DNA of 40,848 nucleotides from an uncultured Prevotellaceae bacterium (GTDB taxonomy: Bacteria > Bacteroidota > Bacteroidia > Bacteroidales > Bacteroidaceae): contig CAMIYC010000030.1 in NCBI GenBank assembly GCA_946402905.1, positions 1 to 40,848 on the forward strand, given 5' to 3'. The notes under the pieces are model-generated. The model worked only from the letters and a program-made list of their open reading frames with translations. It was not told the origin of the DNA and searched no databases. A program made the translations under genes and the position numbers. How positions within the stretch are numbered: position 1 is the stretch's first letter; each line of letters begins with the position of its first letter. This document shows positions 8,301-17,482 of the stretch, in pieces.

Positions 8301-9761
8301 TTAAAACTCTGCTGATTTCGGAGTGCGAGGGAAGGGGATGACATCACGGATGTTCTGCATGCCTGTCACGAACAGGATCAATCGCTCGAAGCCCAGGCCG
8401 AACCCTGCATGAGGACAGGTGCCATACTTACGGGTATCGAGATACCACCACAGGTGAGTCATATCCATCTGCCGACGCTTGATCTCTGCCATCAGTTTGT
8501 CGTAGTTCTCCTCACGCACTGAACCGCCGATGATCTCGCCAATCTGCGGGAAAAGCACGTCGGTGCCCTGCATGGTGGGACCAGGAGCCACCGTACCACG
8601 GTAGCCTACTGAGCCACCGTCGGCCGTAGCCTCATTCTGCTTCATATAGAACGACTTGAAAGAGCTGGGATAGTCGGTCATGATGACAGGCTTCTTGAAA
8701 TGCTCCTCCACCAGATAGCGCTCGTGTTCAGATGCCAGGTCGTCGCCCCACTCGCACGGGAACTCAAATTTTCGACCTGCCTTGATGGCGTCCTGCAGAA
8801 TGCGAATACCGTCGGTATAGGACAGGCGGACGAAGGTTTCTTTGAGTACACCCTCCAGACGGGGGATCAGGTCGTGATTGGGAGTGATAAACTTATTGTT
8901 GTTGATGAACTCCAGATCATCCTTACAATGGTCGAGAGCCCAGCGGACGCAGTACTTGATGAAGTCCTCTTCGAGATCCATCAGTTCCTCCTGGTCGATG
9001 AAAGCCACCTCTGGCTCCACCATCCAGAACTCAGCCAGATGACGTGGCGTGTTGGAGTTTTCCGCACGGAACGTCGGCCCGAACGTGTAGATGGCACCCA
9101 GGGCTGTAGCACCCAGCTCACCCTCGAGCTGACCGCTGACAGTGAGCGATGTCTGCTCTCCGAAAAAGTCATCATCATAGATGATTTTTCCGTCCTCGTC
9201 CTTTTTCAAGTCATAGAGATTCTTCGTCGTCACCTGGAACATGTTACCGGCACCCTCACAGTCGCTCGCGGTGATCAGTGGGGTGTGGAAATAGAAGAAC
9301 CCGTGCTCATGAAAATAGGTGTGTATGGCTATGGCCATATGATGACGTATGCGCATCACCGCCCCGAAGACATTGGTACGAAGACGCAAATGAGCATTCT
9401 TGCGCATCGTCTCAAAACTCTGGCCTTTCTTCTGCATCGGATAGTCGTTGCCACACAAGCCATAGATCTCTATCTCACGACACTGGATCTCACTGGCCTG
9501 ACCGGCACCCTGACTGGCCACAAGTTCGCCCGTCACATGCAAGCATGAACCAGTGGTGACCTGCTTCAGAAGCGCCTCATCAAACTTAGTGGGATCGACC
9601 ACTATTTGCACATTATTGATAGTAGAACCGTCATTCAGCGCAATGAAATCAACAGTCTTGCTACTACGATGGGTACGCACCCATCCTTTGACACTCACAA
9701 TCGATCCATAATCTGTGCACTTAAGCACATCGACGACTTTCGTTCTACGAATTTTATCCAT
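8301..9761 (-). CDS. asnS: Asparaginyl-tRNA synthetase
   Basis: Class II enzyme charging tRNA-Asn. The 486-residue protein has an N-terminal OB-fold anticodon-binding domain (roughly 15-115, with [16 protein letters not shown]) and a class II core. Motif 2 appears as the [21 protein letters not shown] stretch and motif 3 as [12 protein letters not shown] near the C-terminus. AsnRS rather than AspRS is indicated by this motif 2 and by the overall length. It starts 20 bp after the stop of the pseudouridine synthase gene and is probably its operon partner. No separate promoter was recognised. Confidence 0.95.
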   Translation of the reverse strand: MDKIRRTKVVDVLKCTDYGSIVSVKGWVRTHRSSKTVDFIALNDGSTINNVQIVVDPTKFDEALLKQVTTGSCLHVTGELVASQGAGQASEIQCREIEIYGLCGNDYPMQKKGQSFETMRKNAHLRLRTNVFGAVMRIRHHMAIAIHTYFHEHGFFYFHTPLITASDCEGAGNMFQVTTKNLYDLKKDEDGKIIYDDDFFGEQTSLTVSGQLEGELGATALGAIYTFGPTFRAENSNTPRHLAEFWMVEPEVAFIDQEELMDLEEDFIKYCVRWALDHCKDDLEFINNNKFITPNHDLIPRLEGVLKETFVRLSYTDGIRILQDAIKAGRKFEFPCEWGDDLASEHERYLVEEHFKKPVIMTDYPSSFKSFYMKQNEATADGGSVGYRGTVAPGPTMQGTDVLFPQIGEIIGGSVREENYDKLMAEIKRRQMDMTHLWWYLDTRKYGTCPHAGFGLGFERLILFVTGMQNIRDVIPFPRTPKSAEF

Positions 9762-9781
9762 TATTGTCTGTTATTAAAAAT

Positions 9782-11287
9782 TTACTCAAAAGCACCCATA
9801 CGCAACATGTCGACCTCTTTCTCTGTGAGGAAGCGCCAGTCGCCACGGCGAAGGTTTTTCTTGGTGAGACCGGCAAACTGCACACGGTCGAGCTTGGTCA
9901 CACGATAGCCAAGGCTCTCGAAAATACGGCGCACGATGCGGTTCTTGCCACTGTGAATCTCTATACCCACCTGACTCTTGTCGGTGTCGCTGGCATACTC
10001 GATGGCATCGGCCTTGATCTCACCATCGTCGAGGTTGATGCCCTCTGCGATCTGGCTCATATCATGTGCGGTGACGTTCTTGTCAAGATATACATGATAC
10101 ACCTTCTTCTTCAAGAACTTAGGATGAGTCAGCTTGCTGGCCAGGTCGCCATCATTGGTGAGCAACAGCACACCTGTAGTATTTCTGTCGAGTCGGCCTA
10201 CGGGATAGATACGCTCCGGACAGGCATTCTTCACCAGATCCATCACTGTCTTGCGCTGCTGCGGGTCGTCACTGGTGGTCACATAGTCCTTGGGCTTGTT
10301 GAGCAGCACATAGACCTTCTTCTCCAGCTTGACAGCCTGATCATGGAATTTCACCTCATCGGTACGCAAGATTTTGGTTCCCAGTTCGGTCACCACCTCA
10401 CCATTCACAGTGACTACTCCAGCCTGGATATATGCGTCGGCCTCACGACGGCTGCACATACCGGCATTGGCGAGGAACTTGTTGAGACGAATCGGCTCAT
10501 TGGGGTCGATGTGCTCCTCTTTATATTCTATGCGCTTCTTGGCACTGTATTTTGCGTTAGGATCATACCCAGGCGTGTGCTGACGGTAACCATTGTTATA
10601 ACCACCCTGCTGGCGCTGGTAGCCGCCCTGTTGGCGCTGGTAGCCGCCCTGCTGACGCTGATAGCCGCCCTGCTGGCGCTGATAGCCACCCTGCTGACGG
10701 GGCTGATAGCCACCCTGCTGACGCTGGTAGCCACCCTGCTGGCGCTGGTAGCCACCCTGCTGACGCTGATAGCCGCCCTGCTGACGGGGCTGATAGCCTT
10801 CACCTTGCTGACGGGACTGATAGCCTTCACCCTGCTGACGAGACTGATAGCCTTCACCCTGCTGACGGGGCTGATAGCCACCCTGCTGACGGGGCTGGTA
10901 GCCACCCTGCTGACGGGGCTGATAGCCACCCTGCTGACGCTGATAGCCGCCCTGCTGGCGCTGATAGCCACCCTGCTGACGGGGCTGGTAGCCGCCCTGC
11001 TGGTAGTCATAATTGTTGTTGTAACGTGGACGGAACTGACGCTGCTGTCCACCTGCATTCTGCAGACCGGCACCAAAACCCTCGGGGCGGAAGCCGCCCT
11101 CGTCATCATGATGACGCTCTGTACTATAAGCTTTCTGTGTGTGAATGCGCGGACGCTGAGGACGTCCCCCGCTACGATAATCCCTTGAAAAATTGTCTGA
11201 AGAACCGGCGTGCTGATAACCCTCACGGCCACCCTCAGGTTGTTCTGCAGACATGCCTTCGATTTTGCTCTCGTTTTCGATATCCAT
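9782..11287 (-). CDS. RluB/RsuA-family pseudouridine synthase with long repeat-rich N-terminus
   Basis: The C-terminal half is a standard 16S/23S rRNA pseudouridine synthase: an S4 RNA-binding domain (about 265-310, RLNKFLANAGMCSRREAD) and a catalytic domain with GRLDRNTTG (364-372, nucleophile Asp367). It is preceded by about 260 residues of low complexity, of which 98-230 are 17 units of GGYQRQQ, GGYQPRQQ or GEGYQSRQQ plus a decayed last one. Such Gln/Arg/Gly/Tyr sequence is expected to be disordered and RNA-binding. The whole protein is 501 residues against roughly 240-300 for plain family members. An internal Met at 11254 is an alternative start. RluB versus RsuA specificity cannot be decided. 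Confidence 0.9.
   Translation of the reverse strand: MDIENESKIEGMSAEQPEGGREGYQHAGSSDNFSRDYRSGGRPQRPRIHTQKAYSTERHHDDEGGFRPEGFGAGLQNAGGQQRQFRPRYNNNYDYQQGGYQPRQQGGYQRQQGGYQRQQGGYQPRQQGGYQPRQQGGYQPRQQGEGYQSRQQGEGYQSRQQGEGYQPRQQGGYQRQQGGYQRQQGGYQRQQGGYQPRQQGGYQRQQGGYQRQQGGYQRQQGGYQRQQGGYNNGYRQHTPGYDPNAKYSAKKRIEYKEEHIDPNEPIRLNKFLANAGMCSRREADAYIQAGVVTVNGEVVTELGTKILRTDEVKFHDQAVKLEKKVYVLLNKPKDYVTTSDDPQQRKTVMDLVKNACPERIYPVGRLDRNTTGVLLLTNDGDLASKLTHPKFLKKKVYHVYLDKNVTAHDMSQIAEGINLDDGEIKADAIEYASDTDKSQVGIEIHSGKNRIVRRIFESLGYRVTKLDRVQFAGLTKKNLRRGDWRFLTEKEVDMLRMGAFE
10598..10996 (-). repeat. In-frame coding minisatellite (21/24/27-bp units)
   Basis: Seventeen tandem units encode GGYQ(P)RQQ or GEGYQSRQQ. Units differ in length by whole codons (21, 24 or 27 bp), so gain or loss keeps the frame. 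Runs of identical variants (three GEGYQ units together, blocks of plain GGYQRQQ) point to unequal exchange or slippage. Confidence 0.92.
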
Positions 11288-11333
11288 ATTGCAAAAGATT
11301 TAAGCCTCACGGCTGGGTTAATAAAATATTGTT

Positions 11334-12683
11334 TTAAATTCCTGTATAATTATGCGGAGTGACGGCCATCAACTGTGCCCTCACCTCATCGGTCACATCA
11401 AGAGACATGACGAAATCATGTATCGCCTGCTCCGTCATTTTCTCATTAGTACGTGTAAGTTGTTTCAAAGCCTCGTACGGATGGGGGTAGGCCTCACGGC
11501 GCAGGATGGTCTGTATAGCCTCAGCCACCACTGCCCACGTGTTGTCAAGGTCTTCGTACAACTTTTCCTTATTGAGTATCAGTTTGCGCAGACCCTTCAG
11601 AGTGCTCTGTACAGCGATGATGGTATGCCCGAATGGCACCCCTACATTGCGGAGCACAGTAGAGTCGGTGAGGTCACGCTGCAAACGGCTGACAGGCAAT
11701 TTGGCCGCGAGGAACTGTAAGATGGCATTGGAAATACCCAGATTGCCCTCGCTGTTCTCAAAATCAATGGGGTTGACTTTATGGGGCATAGCACTCGAGC
11801 CCACCTCACCAGCTTTGATCTTCTGCCGGAAATACTCCATAGAGATGTACATCCAGAAATCACGGTCGAGATCGATGATAATGGTATTAATGCGGCGCAT
11901 AGCATCAAATACGGCGCCCAGGCAATCGTAATTGCTGATCTGGGTGGTATACTGCTCTCGTTCGAGACCCAACTTGTCTGCGACGAAATCATTGCCAAAA
12001 CGGCGCCAGTCTATCTCGGGATAAGCCACATGATGTGCATTGAAATTGCCGGTGGCACCACCAAACTTAGCCGTGAGCGGGCACGCCTTCAAGTCATTGA
12101 GCTGTCGTCTCAGGCGATAGACAAAAACCATCACCTCCTTGCCCAGACGCGTGGGAGAGGCGGGCTGTCCGTGAGTCTTGGCAAGCATGGGCACTTCGCT
12201 CCACTCTTCAGCATATTCTTCCAGTTGTGCTATCAGTTCCTCCAGCAGAGGGTAGATCACGTCGTTCAAGGCTTCTTTCAAAGAGAGAGGCACCGACGTA
12301 TTGTTGATATCCTGTGAAGTCAGCCCGAAATGGATAAACTCCTTGAAAGAGTCGAGACCTCCAATAGCGTCAAGGCGCTCCTTGATGAAATACTCCACAG
12401 CCTTGACATCATGATTGGTTATCTTCTCTATATCCTTGACGCGACAGGCATCATCGATAGAGAAATCTTGATAGATAGCACGCAGCACGGGGAACAAGGA
12501 TGCATCGAAATTCTTCAGCTGAGGCAATGGCAATTCGCACAGAGTAATAAAATACTCTATTTCCACTCTTACCCTATATTTAATCAGAGCAAATTCAGAA
12601 AAATATCCTGCCAACGGTTCTGTCTTACTTCTATAACGTCCATCTATAGGCGAAACTGCAGTCAATGTGTCAAGGCCTTTCAT
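11334..12683 (-). CDS. purB: Adenylosuccinate lyase
   Basis: This enzyme acts twice in purine synthesis, removing fumarate from SAICAR and from adenylosuccinate. The 449-residue protein is of the length and type of the E. coli enzyme. It shows TSQD (122-125), the KTHGQ segment with the general acid His171, and the flexible signature loop SSAMPHKVNP (296-305), whose serine acts as base. It is the first gene of the purB - pseudouridine synthase - asnS run, with 46 bp to the next gene. A consensus promoter lies about 170 bp upstream, so the mRNA has a long leader. Confidence 0.96.
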   Translation of the reverse strand: MKGLDTLTAVSPIDGRYRSKTEPLAGYFSEFALIKYRVRVEIEYFITLCELPLPQLKNFDASLFPVLRAIYQDFSIDDACRVKDIEKITNHDVKAVEYFIKERLDAIGGLDSFKEFIHFGLTSQDINNTSVPLSLKEALNDVIYPLLEELIAQLEEYAEEWSEVPMLAKTHGQPASPTRLGKEVMVFVYRLRRQLNDLKACPLTAKFGGATGNFNAHHVAYPEIDWRRFGNDFVADKLGLEREQYTTQISNYDCLGAVFDAMRRINTIIIDLDRDFWMYISMEYFRQKIKAGEVGSSAMPHKVNPIDFENSEGNLGISNAILQFLAAKLPVSRLQRDLTDSTVLRNVGVPFGHTIIAVQSTLKGLRKLILNKEKLYEDLDNTWAVVAEAIQTILRREAYPHPYEALKQLTRTNEKMTEQAIHDFVMSLDVTDEVRAQLMAVTPHNYTGI

Positions 12684-12850
12684 CTGTGTTATTTATAATT
12701 CTTTGGGGGTTAAAATAAATCATCAATCTTCAATCTTCTATTTTCAATCTTTATCTTCTATACTCCTACTTGATAGTTCGATCTTATATATACGATATTC
12801 AATTTGATAGTTCTATATTCTTTTTACAGTCTTCAACAGATATTACCTTG
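12684..12850 (-). other. Long 5' leader of purB
   Basis: The region between the predicted purB start site (about 12845) and the ATG is about 160 nt, AT-rich and built partly of repeated words: CAATCTT recurs in 12724-12752 and TTGATAGTTC occurs twice (12770-12779 and 12803-12812). I see no purine riboswitch core and no leader peptide. Confidence 0.45.
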
Positions 12851-12882
12851 CAAAGGTAAACATATTATTTCATATATCCAAA
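12851..12882 (-). promoter_or_regulatory. Promoter of purB
   Basis: On the minus strand TTTG (12882-12879), 20 nt, then TACCTTTG (12858-12851): a full-consensus Bacteroidetes promoter. Confidence 0.72.
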
Positions 12883-12962
12883 TTTTCACTGCTAAAATGG
12901 CACATGACTGAGCATAAGAAAAATCCCTGCAATCCCGAAGGACCACAGGGAATCACCCCAAG

Positions 12963-13037
12963 TGGGCGTTGACGGATTCGAACCGCCGACCCTCTGCTTG
13001 TAAGGCAGATGCTCTAAACCAGCTGAGCTAAACGCCC
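12963..13037 (-). tRNA. tRNA-Val (UAC)
   Basis: The minus strand folds into a 75-nt cloverleaf. It has acceptor stem GGGCGTT/AACGCCC, D-arm GCTCAG..., anticodon stem TCTGC/GCAGA with loop CTTACAA (anticodon TAC), T-arm with GGTTCGAATCC and discriminator A. The 3' CCA is not encoded (the next bases are CTT). It has its own promoter. Confidence 0.97.
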
Positions 13038-13054
13038 TTGCCTGAAAAGCGATG

Positions 13055-13086
13055 CAAAGGTAGGCATATTTTGTGAAACCTCCAAA
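13055..13086 (-). promoter_or_regulatory. Promoter of tRNA-Val
   Basis: TTTG (13086-13083), 20 nt, then TACCTTTG (13062-13055) on the minus strand, with the same -7 octamer as purB. The mature tRNA end lies 18 nt downstream of the box. Confidence 0.75.
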
Positions 13087-13157
13087 CTTTTCCATGTTTT
13101 TTTAGCAAGAAAAGTAAAAATTCGAGCACTTATAAGAAAGATACATCAAAAAATCAT

Positions 13158-13165
13158 TAACTTTG
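13158..13165 (+). promoter_or_regulatory. -7 box of trpS
   Basis: TAACTTTG matches the TAnnTTTG box, 31 nt before the trpS ATG. No clear -33 TTTG is present at the right distance. Confidence 0.5.
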
Positions 13166-13196
13166 CATCTTGAACATTATTTATAAATAAAAGAAA

Positions 13197-14186
13197 ATGG
13201 AGAAAGTAGTAAGCGGAATAAGGCCCACAGGCAATCTTCACTTAGGAAATTATTTTGGTGCGGTGAAAAGTTTTGTGAAAATGCAGGATGAATACGACTG
13301 CATGTTTTTCATCGCCGACTGGCACAGTCTGACCACACATCCCAAGCCAGGCGACATACAAAACAGCGTGAGAACCATCCTGGCCGAATATTTAGCTTGC
13401 GGTATCGACCCGCAAAAAGCCCCCATCTACGTGCAGAGTGACGTGAAAGAGACCCTCGAACTGTATCTCTTCCTCAATATGAACATGTATCTCGGCGAAC
13501 TGGAAAGAGTGACCACCTTCAAGGAGAAAGCACGCAAACAGCCCGACAACGTCAACGCGGGACTGCTCACCTACCCCACCCTTATGGCTGCCGACATCCT
13601 GCAGCACAAGGCGCTCAAGGTGCCTGTAGGCAAAGACCAGGAGCAAAACATGGAAATGGCACGCAAATGCGCCCGAAGATTCAACAACATCTACGGCGTG
13701 GAGTTCTTCCCTGAGCCACAGAGTTTCTATTTCGCCGACAAGGCGCTCAAGGTGCCTGGGCTTGACGGCAGCGGCAAGATGGGTAAGAGTGAGGGCAATT
13801 GCATCTACCTGCGCGACGACGACAAGACCATCAGCAAAAAAGTGATGAAAGCCGTGACGGATATGGGACCACAGACGCCCAACAGCGAGAAGCCCGAGGT
13901 CATAGAGAATCTCTTCACATTCCTGAGACTCTGTTCCACCGAGGACACCTATCAGTATTTTGACGAGAAGTGGAACGACTGCACACTTCGCTATGGTGAC
14001 CTGAAAAAACAAATTGCCGCCGACCTCATCAAGACCATCGCACCCGTGCGTGAGAAAATAGCCGAATATAGTGCCAACACCGCGCTGCTCGACAAGATTG
14101 CCTTAGAAGGAGCAGAACGTGCCAGGGAAAGCGCACGTGCCACGCTCGAGGAAGTGAGACGCATCATCGGATTCAGAGTGAGATAA
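13197..14186 (+). CDS. trpS: Tryptophanyl-tRNA synthetase
   Basis: Class I synthetase charging tRNA-Trp. The 329-residue protein has the HIGH-type motif as HLGN (15-18), right after the SGIRPTG strand that is typical of bacterial TrpRS, and the KMSKS-type loop as KMGKS (194-198). Its length is normal for the family. The start is fixed by the -7 box and the immediate MEKVVSGIRPTG beginning. The gene stands alone between tRNA-Val and the convergent OmpA-family gene, with which it shares a terminator. Confidence 0.96.
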   Translation: MEKVVSGIRPTGNLHLGNYFGAVKSFVKMQDEYDCMFFIADWHSLTTHPKPGDIQNSVRTILAEYLACGIDPQKAPIYVQSDVKETLELYLFLNMNMYLGELERVTTFKEKARKQPDNVNAGLLTYPTLMAADILQHKALKVPVGKDQEQNMEMARKCARRFNNIYGVEFFPEPQSFYFADKALKVPGLDGSGKMGKSEGNCIYLRDDDKTISKKVMKAVTDMGPQTPNSEKPEVIENLFTFLRLCSTEDTYQYFDEKWNDCTLRYGDLKKQIAADLIKTIAPVREKIAEYSANTALLDKIALEGAERARESARATLEEVRRIIGFRVR

Positions 14187-14261
14187 ACAGTTCGCACACT
14201 ACAGTCTGCTTCTCGCTTCTACGAAAAGCGGCTTCTGTGAAAAGCGAAAACCATACAACAC

Positions 14262-14294
14262 AAAAAAACGCCTCCCGAAAGGAAGGCGTTTTTA
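14262..14294. terminator. Bidirectional terminator between trpS and the OmpA gene
   Basis: ACGCCT pairs with AGGCGT, extended by A/T pairs outside. Inside, after a C/A mismatch, CC-GAAA-GG closes the stem with a tetraloop. Runs of A and T on both flanks make it work for both convergent genes. Confidence 0.82.
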
Positions 14295-14311
14295 TATTGT
14301 CGAAGTCTGGA

Positions 14312-15463
14312 TTACTTCACCTCAACAGTTGCACGACGGTTGAGCTCGAACGGTGACAGGATGTCAACACCACCCTTGCCAACAGCAGTGATCTTGCTGC
14401 GGTTTACACCAACACCTACGAGTTCCTCAACGACGGTCTTTGCACGCTCGTCAGAGAGCCACTGGTTGTGGTCAGCCTTACCTGTAGCGCTGTCAGCATA
14501 ACCGGTAACGAGCAGGTTGGCATCTCTCTCGATAGCGAGCTTACCCAGTGTACGAACATCGACCATGTCGCGTGAGTAAGAAGGACCGCTCTTGGTCTTG
14601 TCGCAATAGAAGAACACAGTTGCAGGAGCTGCAATAGCGTCAACCACCTTTGGCTCTGGGCACTTGTGGTTCTTGATCAGGTTGTTCAGACGATCGATCT
14701 CAGCGTTGGCGTCAGCAAGCTGGCCATTGAGAGCGTCGAGCTGTGACTGATGGAGAGCCTTGATGGCAGCCACATCGGGCACTTTGTCCCATGTGCCACG
14801 GCCGAGGTTGAAGGTCAGACCAATCTCGCCATAGAGGTTGTTGTCATGAGTATCCCATCCACGTGTACCTTTATCGAGTGGGCCAACGCCGTCGATATCG
14901 GTCTCAAGACGGTTCCAGCCAATTTCAAGGTTCAGGAACACCTTGCGGCTCAGACGGAACTCATTGAGGATACCTGCGCTGAGGTCCATGCCATATCTGT
15001 TGGCAGTCATTGAGCGGCCTATACCAGCACCAGCAAATGGAATGAAATTCCACACACGGTCGGGGTTGTAACCACAAAGCATGTTGCTCAGGTTGAAGAG
15101 TGCATGCTCATTGAGAATCCAGTACTTGTTGCTGACATCAGCAGGATTGCCTTTAGCATCTGGCATCACGACTTTGCCCCAGATACCCTGAAGCTTGGTA
15201 CGGAGACCAAGACCTGGTGTAAACCACTTACCAATTGCAATGGCTGCACCTGGGTTTGAGCGGAAATCCTTCACCGGACTGCGATCGAAACCAAATCCGT
15301 GCTCCTCTGAGGAATACCAAGCATTCCAGTTAGCACCTACCTGTACAAACCAGTTGCTCCAGAATGAATTGGTGGCTACACTATACTTCAGTGTAGGATC
15401 ATCCTGTGCCATGGCAGAAAAAGATACGCTGACAACAGCCAGCACCATTAATAGTTTTTTCAT
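14312..15463 (-). CDS. OmpA-family outer-membrane protein
   Basis: The 383-residue protein has a signal peptide ending FSAMAQ (residues 1-20). A beta-barrel of about 200 residues follows, then a linker with heptad-like DALNGQLADANAEIDRL, and a C-terminal OmpA/MotB peptidoglycan-binding domain of about 110 residues (NQWLSDERAKTVVEELVGVG and the final NRRATVEV). It is expected to be an abundant envelope protein that ties the outer membrane to peptidoglycan. A -7 box about 65 nt upstream and an AT-rich leader fit strong expression. It is monocistronic, with a terminator on its 3' side. Confidence 0.93.
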   Translation of the reverse strand: MKKLLMVLAVVSVSFSAMAQDDPTLKYSVATNSFWSNWFVQVGANWNAWYSSEEHGFGFDRSPVKDFRSNPGAAIAIGKWFTPGLGLRTKLQGIWGKVVMPDAKGNPADVSNKYWILNEHALFNLSNMLCGYNPDRVWNFIPFAGAGIGRSMTANRYGMDLSAGILNEFRLSRKVFLNLEIGWNRLETDIDGVGPLDKGTRGWDTHDNNLYGEIGLTFNLGRGTWDKVPDVAAIKALHQSQLDALNGQLADANAEIDRLNNLIKNHKCPEPKVVDAIAAPATVFFYCDKTKSGPSYSRDMVDVRTLGKLAIERDANLLVTGYADSATGKADHNQWLSDERAKTVVEELVGVGVNRSKITAVGKGGVDILSPFELNRRATVEVK

Positions 15464-15528
15464 AACCTTTTTATTTAAAATTCAAAAATTAATAAATCAA
15501 AATTCAGCCTATAGCGTATTTTCGAGGG

Positions 15529-15536
15529 CAAAGATA
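15529..15536 (-). promoter_or_regulatory. -7 box of the OmpA-family gene
   Basis: TATCTTTG on the minus strand fits the -7 consensus. The -33 element is not recognisable in the AT-rich upstream stretch. Confidence 0.5.
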
Positions 15537-15623
15537 ATATAAATTTTCAAATATTATTATTTTTTCTAAAGATTTTTTTTATTTTTTTTCATTTTTTCTG
15601 CTTATTCGCCCCAAAATGCAGCA

Positions 15624-17456
15624 TTATCCCAGCATTTGCTCTATTTCTTCCTGCCTGAGGATGCACAAAATGGGGTGGCCGTCGGGTGTGAGATTGACAT
15701 TCGAACTACTGAACAGTTGGTTGACAAGACTCTCCATTTCTGCATTGGTGAGCACCTGTCCGACAGGTATGGCAGCGGCCCTGGCCATACTGAGCGCAAG
15801 AGATGTGACAAGCTCGTCCTTGGTCGATGCCGGGGTGGCTGCAGCAGCGGAGACCATCGTGCGGAGCAGCTGTACAGGCGGCACGTCATCCACGCCAGCG
15901 GGCACCCCCTCGATGGAGAATTGTCCGTCGGCGGTCTCTGTCACTACAAACCCTGCGTCGGAGAGCTGATCGCGCATGCCTGCCAGGGTCACGGCTTCTG
16001 CAGGCGAGAGTTGGAGCTTCTCAGGAAAGAGCAGGCTTTGGGTATTCCACCGATGCTGTTCCATCTTGTCCTTAAACGAGTCGAAAAGTACGCGAAGATG
16101 GGCCCTGTGCTGATCGATAATCATCAGGCCCGACTTGACGGCCGTCATGATATACCGCCCTTTGTACTGATAGTGTACTGGCGACTTGTCGGCGATGATA
16201 TCGGCTGCGGTCTCTATCGACGGTTCGTCGGTCTCTTCCTGGTCAAATAATCCCGGGGTCTGAGGCTGCGGCGTGACTGCCAGCCCCTGATAGAGATCTT
16301 CCCAATTCTCGGGCGCTTGCTGGCGATGCTCTCTTTGAGGGGTCTCCTTGAATGGGTTGTACTGGGGATTGGTCCTGACCCGTGGTGCTGTCACGTCGGT
16401 ATTGAGCGGATTATACGCCGGTATATCCGGCCGGCCGACCGTGTCGAAATCGATGCTGGGCACATCGTTGTATTTGCCGATAGCCTCTTTGACGGCGGCG
16501 GCAAGCACCTGCCAGATGGGCTGTTCGTTCTCAAACTTGATTTCCGTCTTCGTCGGATGTATGTTCACATCAATATCGGAAGGGTTCACATCAAAATAGA
16601 TAAAATAGGGCACCTGCTCACCCTGTGGCACAAGCCGTTCGAATGGTGTCATCACCGCCTTGCTGAAGTAAGCATGCTTCATATAGCGGTTGTTGACAAA
16701 GAAAAACTGGTGTGCCCCCCTCTTTCTGGCCGACTCGGGCTTGCCTACAAAACCTGAGATCTTGCACAGTGTCGTCTCTACAGAGACAGGCAGCAGGTCT
16801 TGGTTGATACGCTTGCCGAAGACATCGACGATACGCTGTTTACGCCCCGTGGCTGGCAGGTTGAGCAACTCGGTGCCATTACTGTGGAAAGTGAAGGCCA
16901 CCTGTGGGTTGACCAGCACGATGCGCTCAAAAGCTGTCATGATATTATTGAGCTCCGTCGTGTCCGACTTAAGGAATTTCCTCCGTGCCGGCACATTGAA
17001 AAACAGGTTTTCTATCTTAAACTGGCTTCCCACCGGACAAGAGACTGGCTCTTGTCCACCAAACTTAGAGCCGCTGATAGACAACAACGTGCCCACCTCA
17101 TCGTCTGGCCTGCGGGTGCGCAACTCCACCTGTGCCACAGCCGCTATCGAGGCCAGCGCCTCACCGCGGAAACCCATGGTATGGAGGTCGAAGAGGTCGC
17201 CGGCAGTACGGATCTTCGAGGTGGCATGACGCTCAAAAGACAAGCGGGCATCAGTCATAGACATGCCCGACCCATCGTCGATCACCTGTATCGTGGTGCG
17301 CCCGGCATCGACCACAGCCACATGGATAGTCCTTGCGCCGGCGTCGAGAGCATTCTCCACCAGTTCCTTCACCACTGAGGCGGGGCGTTGTATCACCTCG
17401 CCTGCAGCGATCTGATTGGCCACGGAGTCGGGCAGTAATTGTATGATGTCACTCAT
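15624..17456 (-). CDS. mutL: DNA mismatch repair protein MutL, endonuclease site not conserved
   Basis: The N-terminal GHKL ATPase is intact: ELVENALDA (31-39, general base Glu31, Asn35), DDGSGM (60-65) and GFRGEAL (95-101). A variable linker (about 330-425) leads to a C-terminal dimerisation domain with the clamp-binding motif QSLLFP (473-478). The metal site of endonuclease-type MutL is degraded: DQHAAHERxxxE reads DQHRAHLRVLFD (448-459), the ACR Cys is Ala, and CPHGRP reads TPDGHP near the end. The protein therefore probably lacks nicking activity. The 610-residue length is usual. It ends the guaB - parvulin - OstA run, 26 bp after the OstA stop. Confidence 0.95.
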   Translation of the reverse strand: MSDIIQLLPDSVANQIAAGEVIQRPASVVKELVENALDAGARTIHVAVVDAGRTTIQVIDDGSGMSMTDARLSFERHATSKIRTAGDLFDLHTMGFRGEALASIAAVAQVELRTRRPDDEVGTLLSISGSKFGGQEPVSCPVGSQFKIENLFFNVPARRKFLKSDTTELNNIMTAFERIVLVNPQVAFTFHSNGTELLNLPATGRKQRIVDVFGKRINQDLLPVSVETTLCKISGFVGKPESARKRGAHQFFFVNNRYMKHAYFSKAVMTPFERLVPQGEQVPYFIYFDVNPSDIDVNIHPTKTEIKFENEQPIWQVLAAAVKEAIGKYNDVPSIDFDTVGRPDIPAYNPLNTDVTAPRVRTNPQYNPFKETPQREHRQQAPENWEDLYQGLAVTPQPQTPGLFDQEETDEPSIETAADIIADKSPVHYQYKGRYIMTAVKSGLMIIDQHRAHLRVLFDSFKDKMEQHRWNTQSLLFPEKLQLSPAEAVTLAGMRDQLSDAGFVVTETADGQFSIEGVPAGVDDVPPVQLLRTMVSAAAATPASTKDELVTSLALSMARAAAIPVGQVLTNAEMESLVNQLFSSSNVNLTPDGHPILCILRQEEIEQMLG

Positions 17457-17482
17457 AATATATATTAAGGTGGAAGCGGGTG

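Noticed and set aside
10598..10996. Regular repeats that could at first look like a CRISPR array.
   Set aside because: The units are 21-27 bp, contiguous without spacers, and encode a clean repeating peptide in frame. No cas gene is near.
9764..11188. A long open frame opposite the repeat-bearing pseudouridine synthase, encoding Leu/Ala/Thr-rich hydrophobic repeats.
   Set aside because: It is the mirror of the minisatellite and of the codon bias of the real gene. It has no promoter of its own, and its non-repeat parts match nothing.
11288..11297. A possible -7 box (ATCTTTTG on the minus strand) directly before the pseudouridine synthase start.
   Set aside because: The TA of the box is missing, and the start of transcription would fall in or after the first codon. 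The gene is more likely read from the purB promoter.
12684..12850. A purine riboswitch in the purB leader.
   Set aside because: No conserved three-way-junction core or loop-loop pair is visible in the AT-rich leader.
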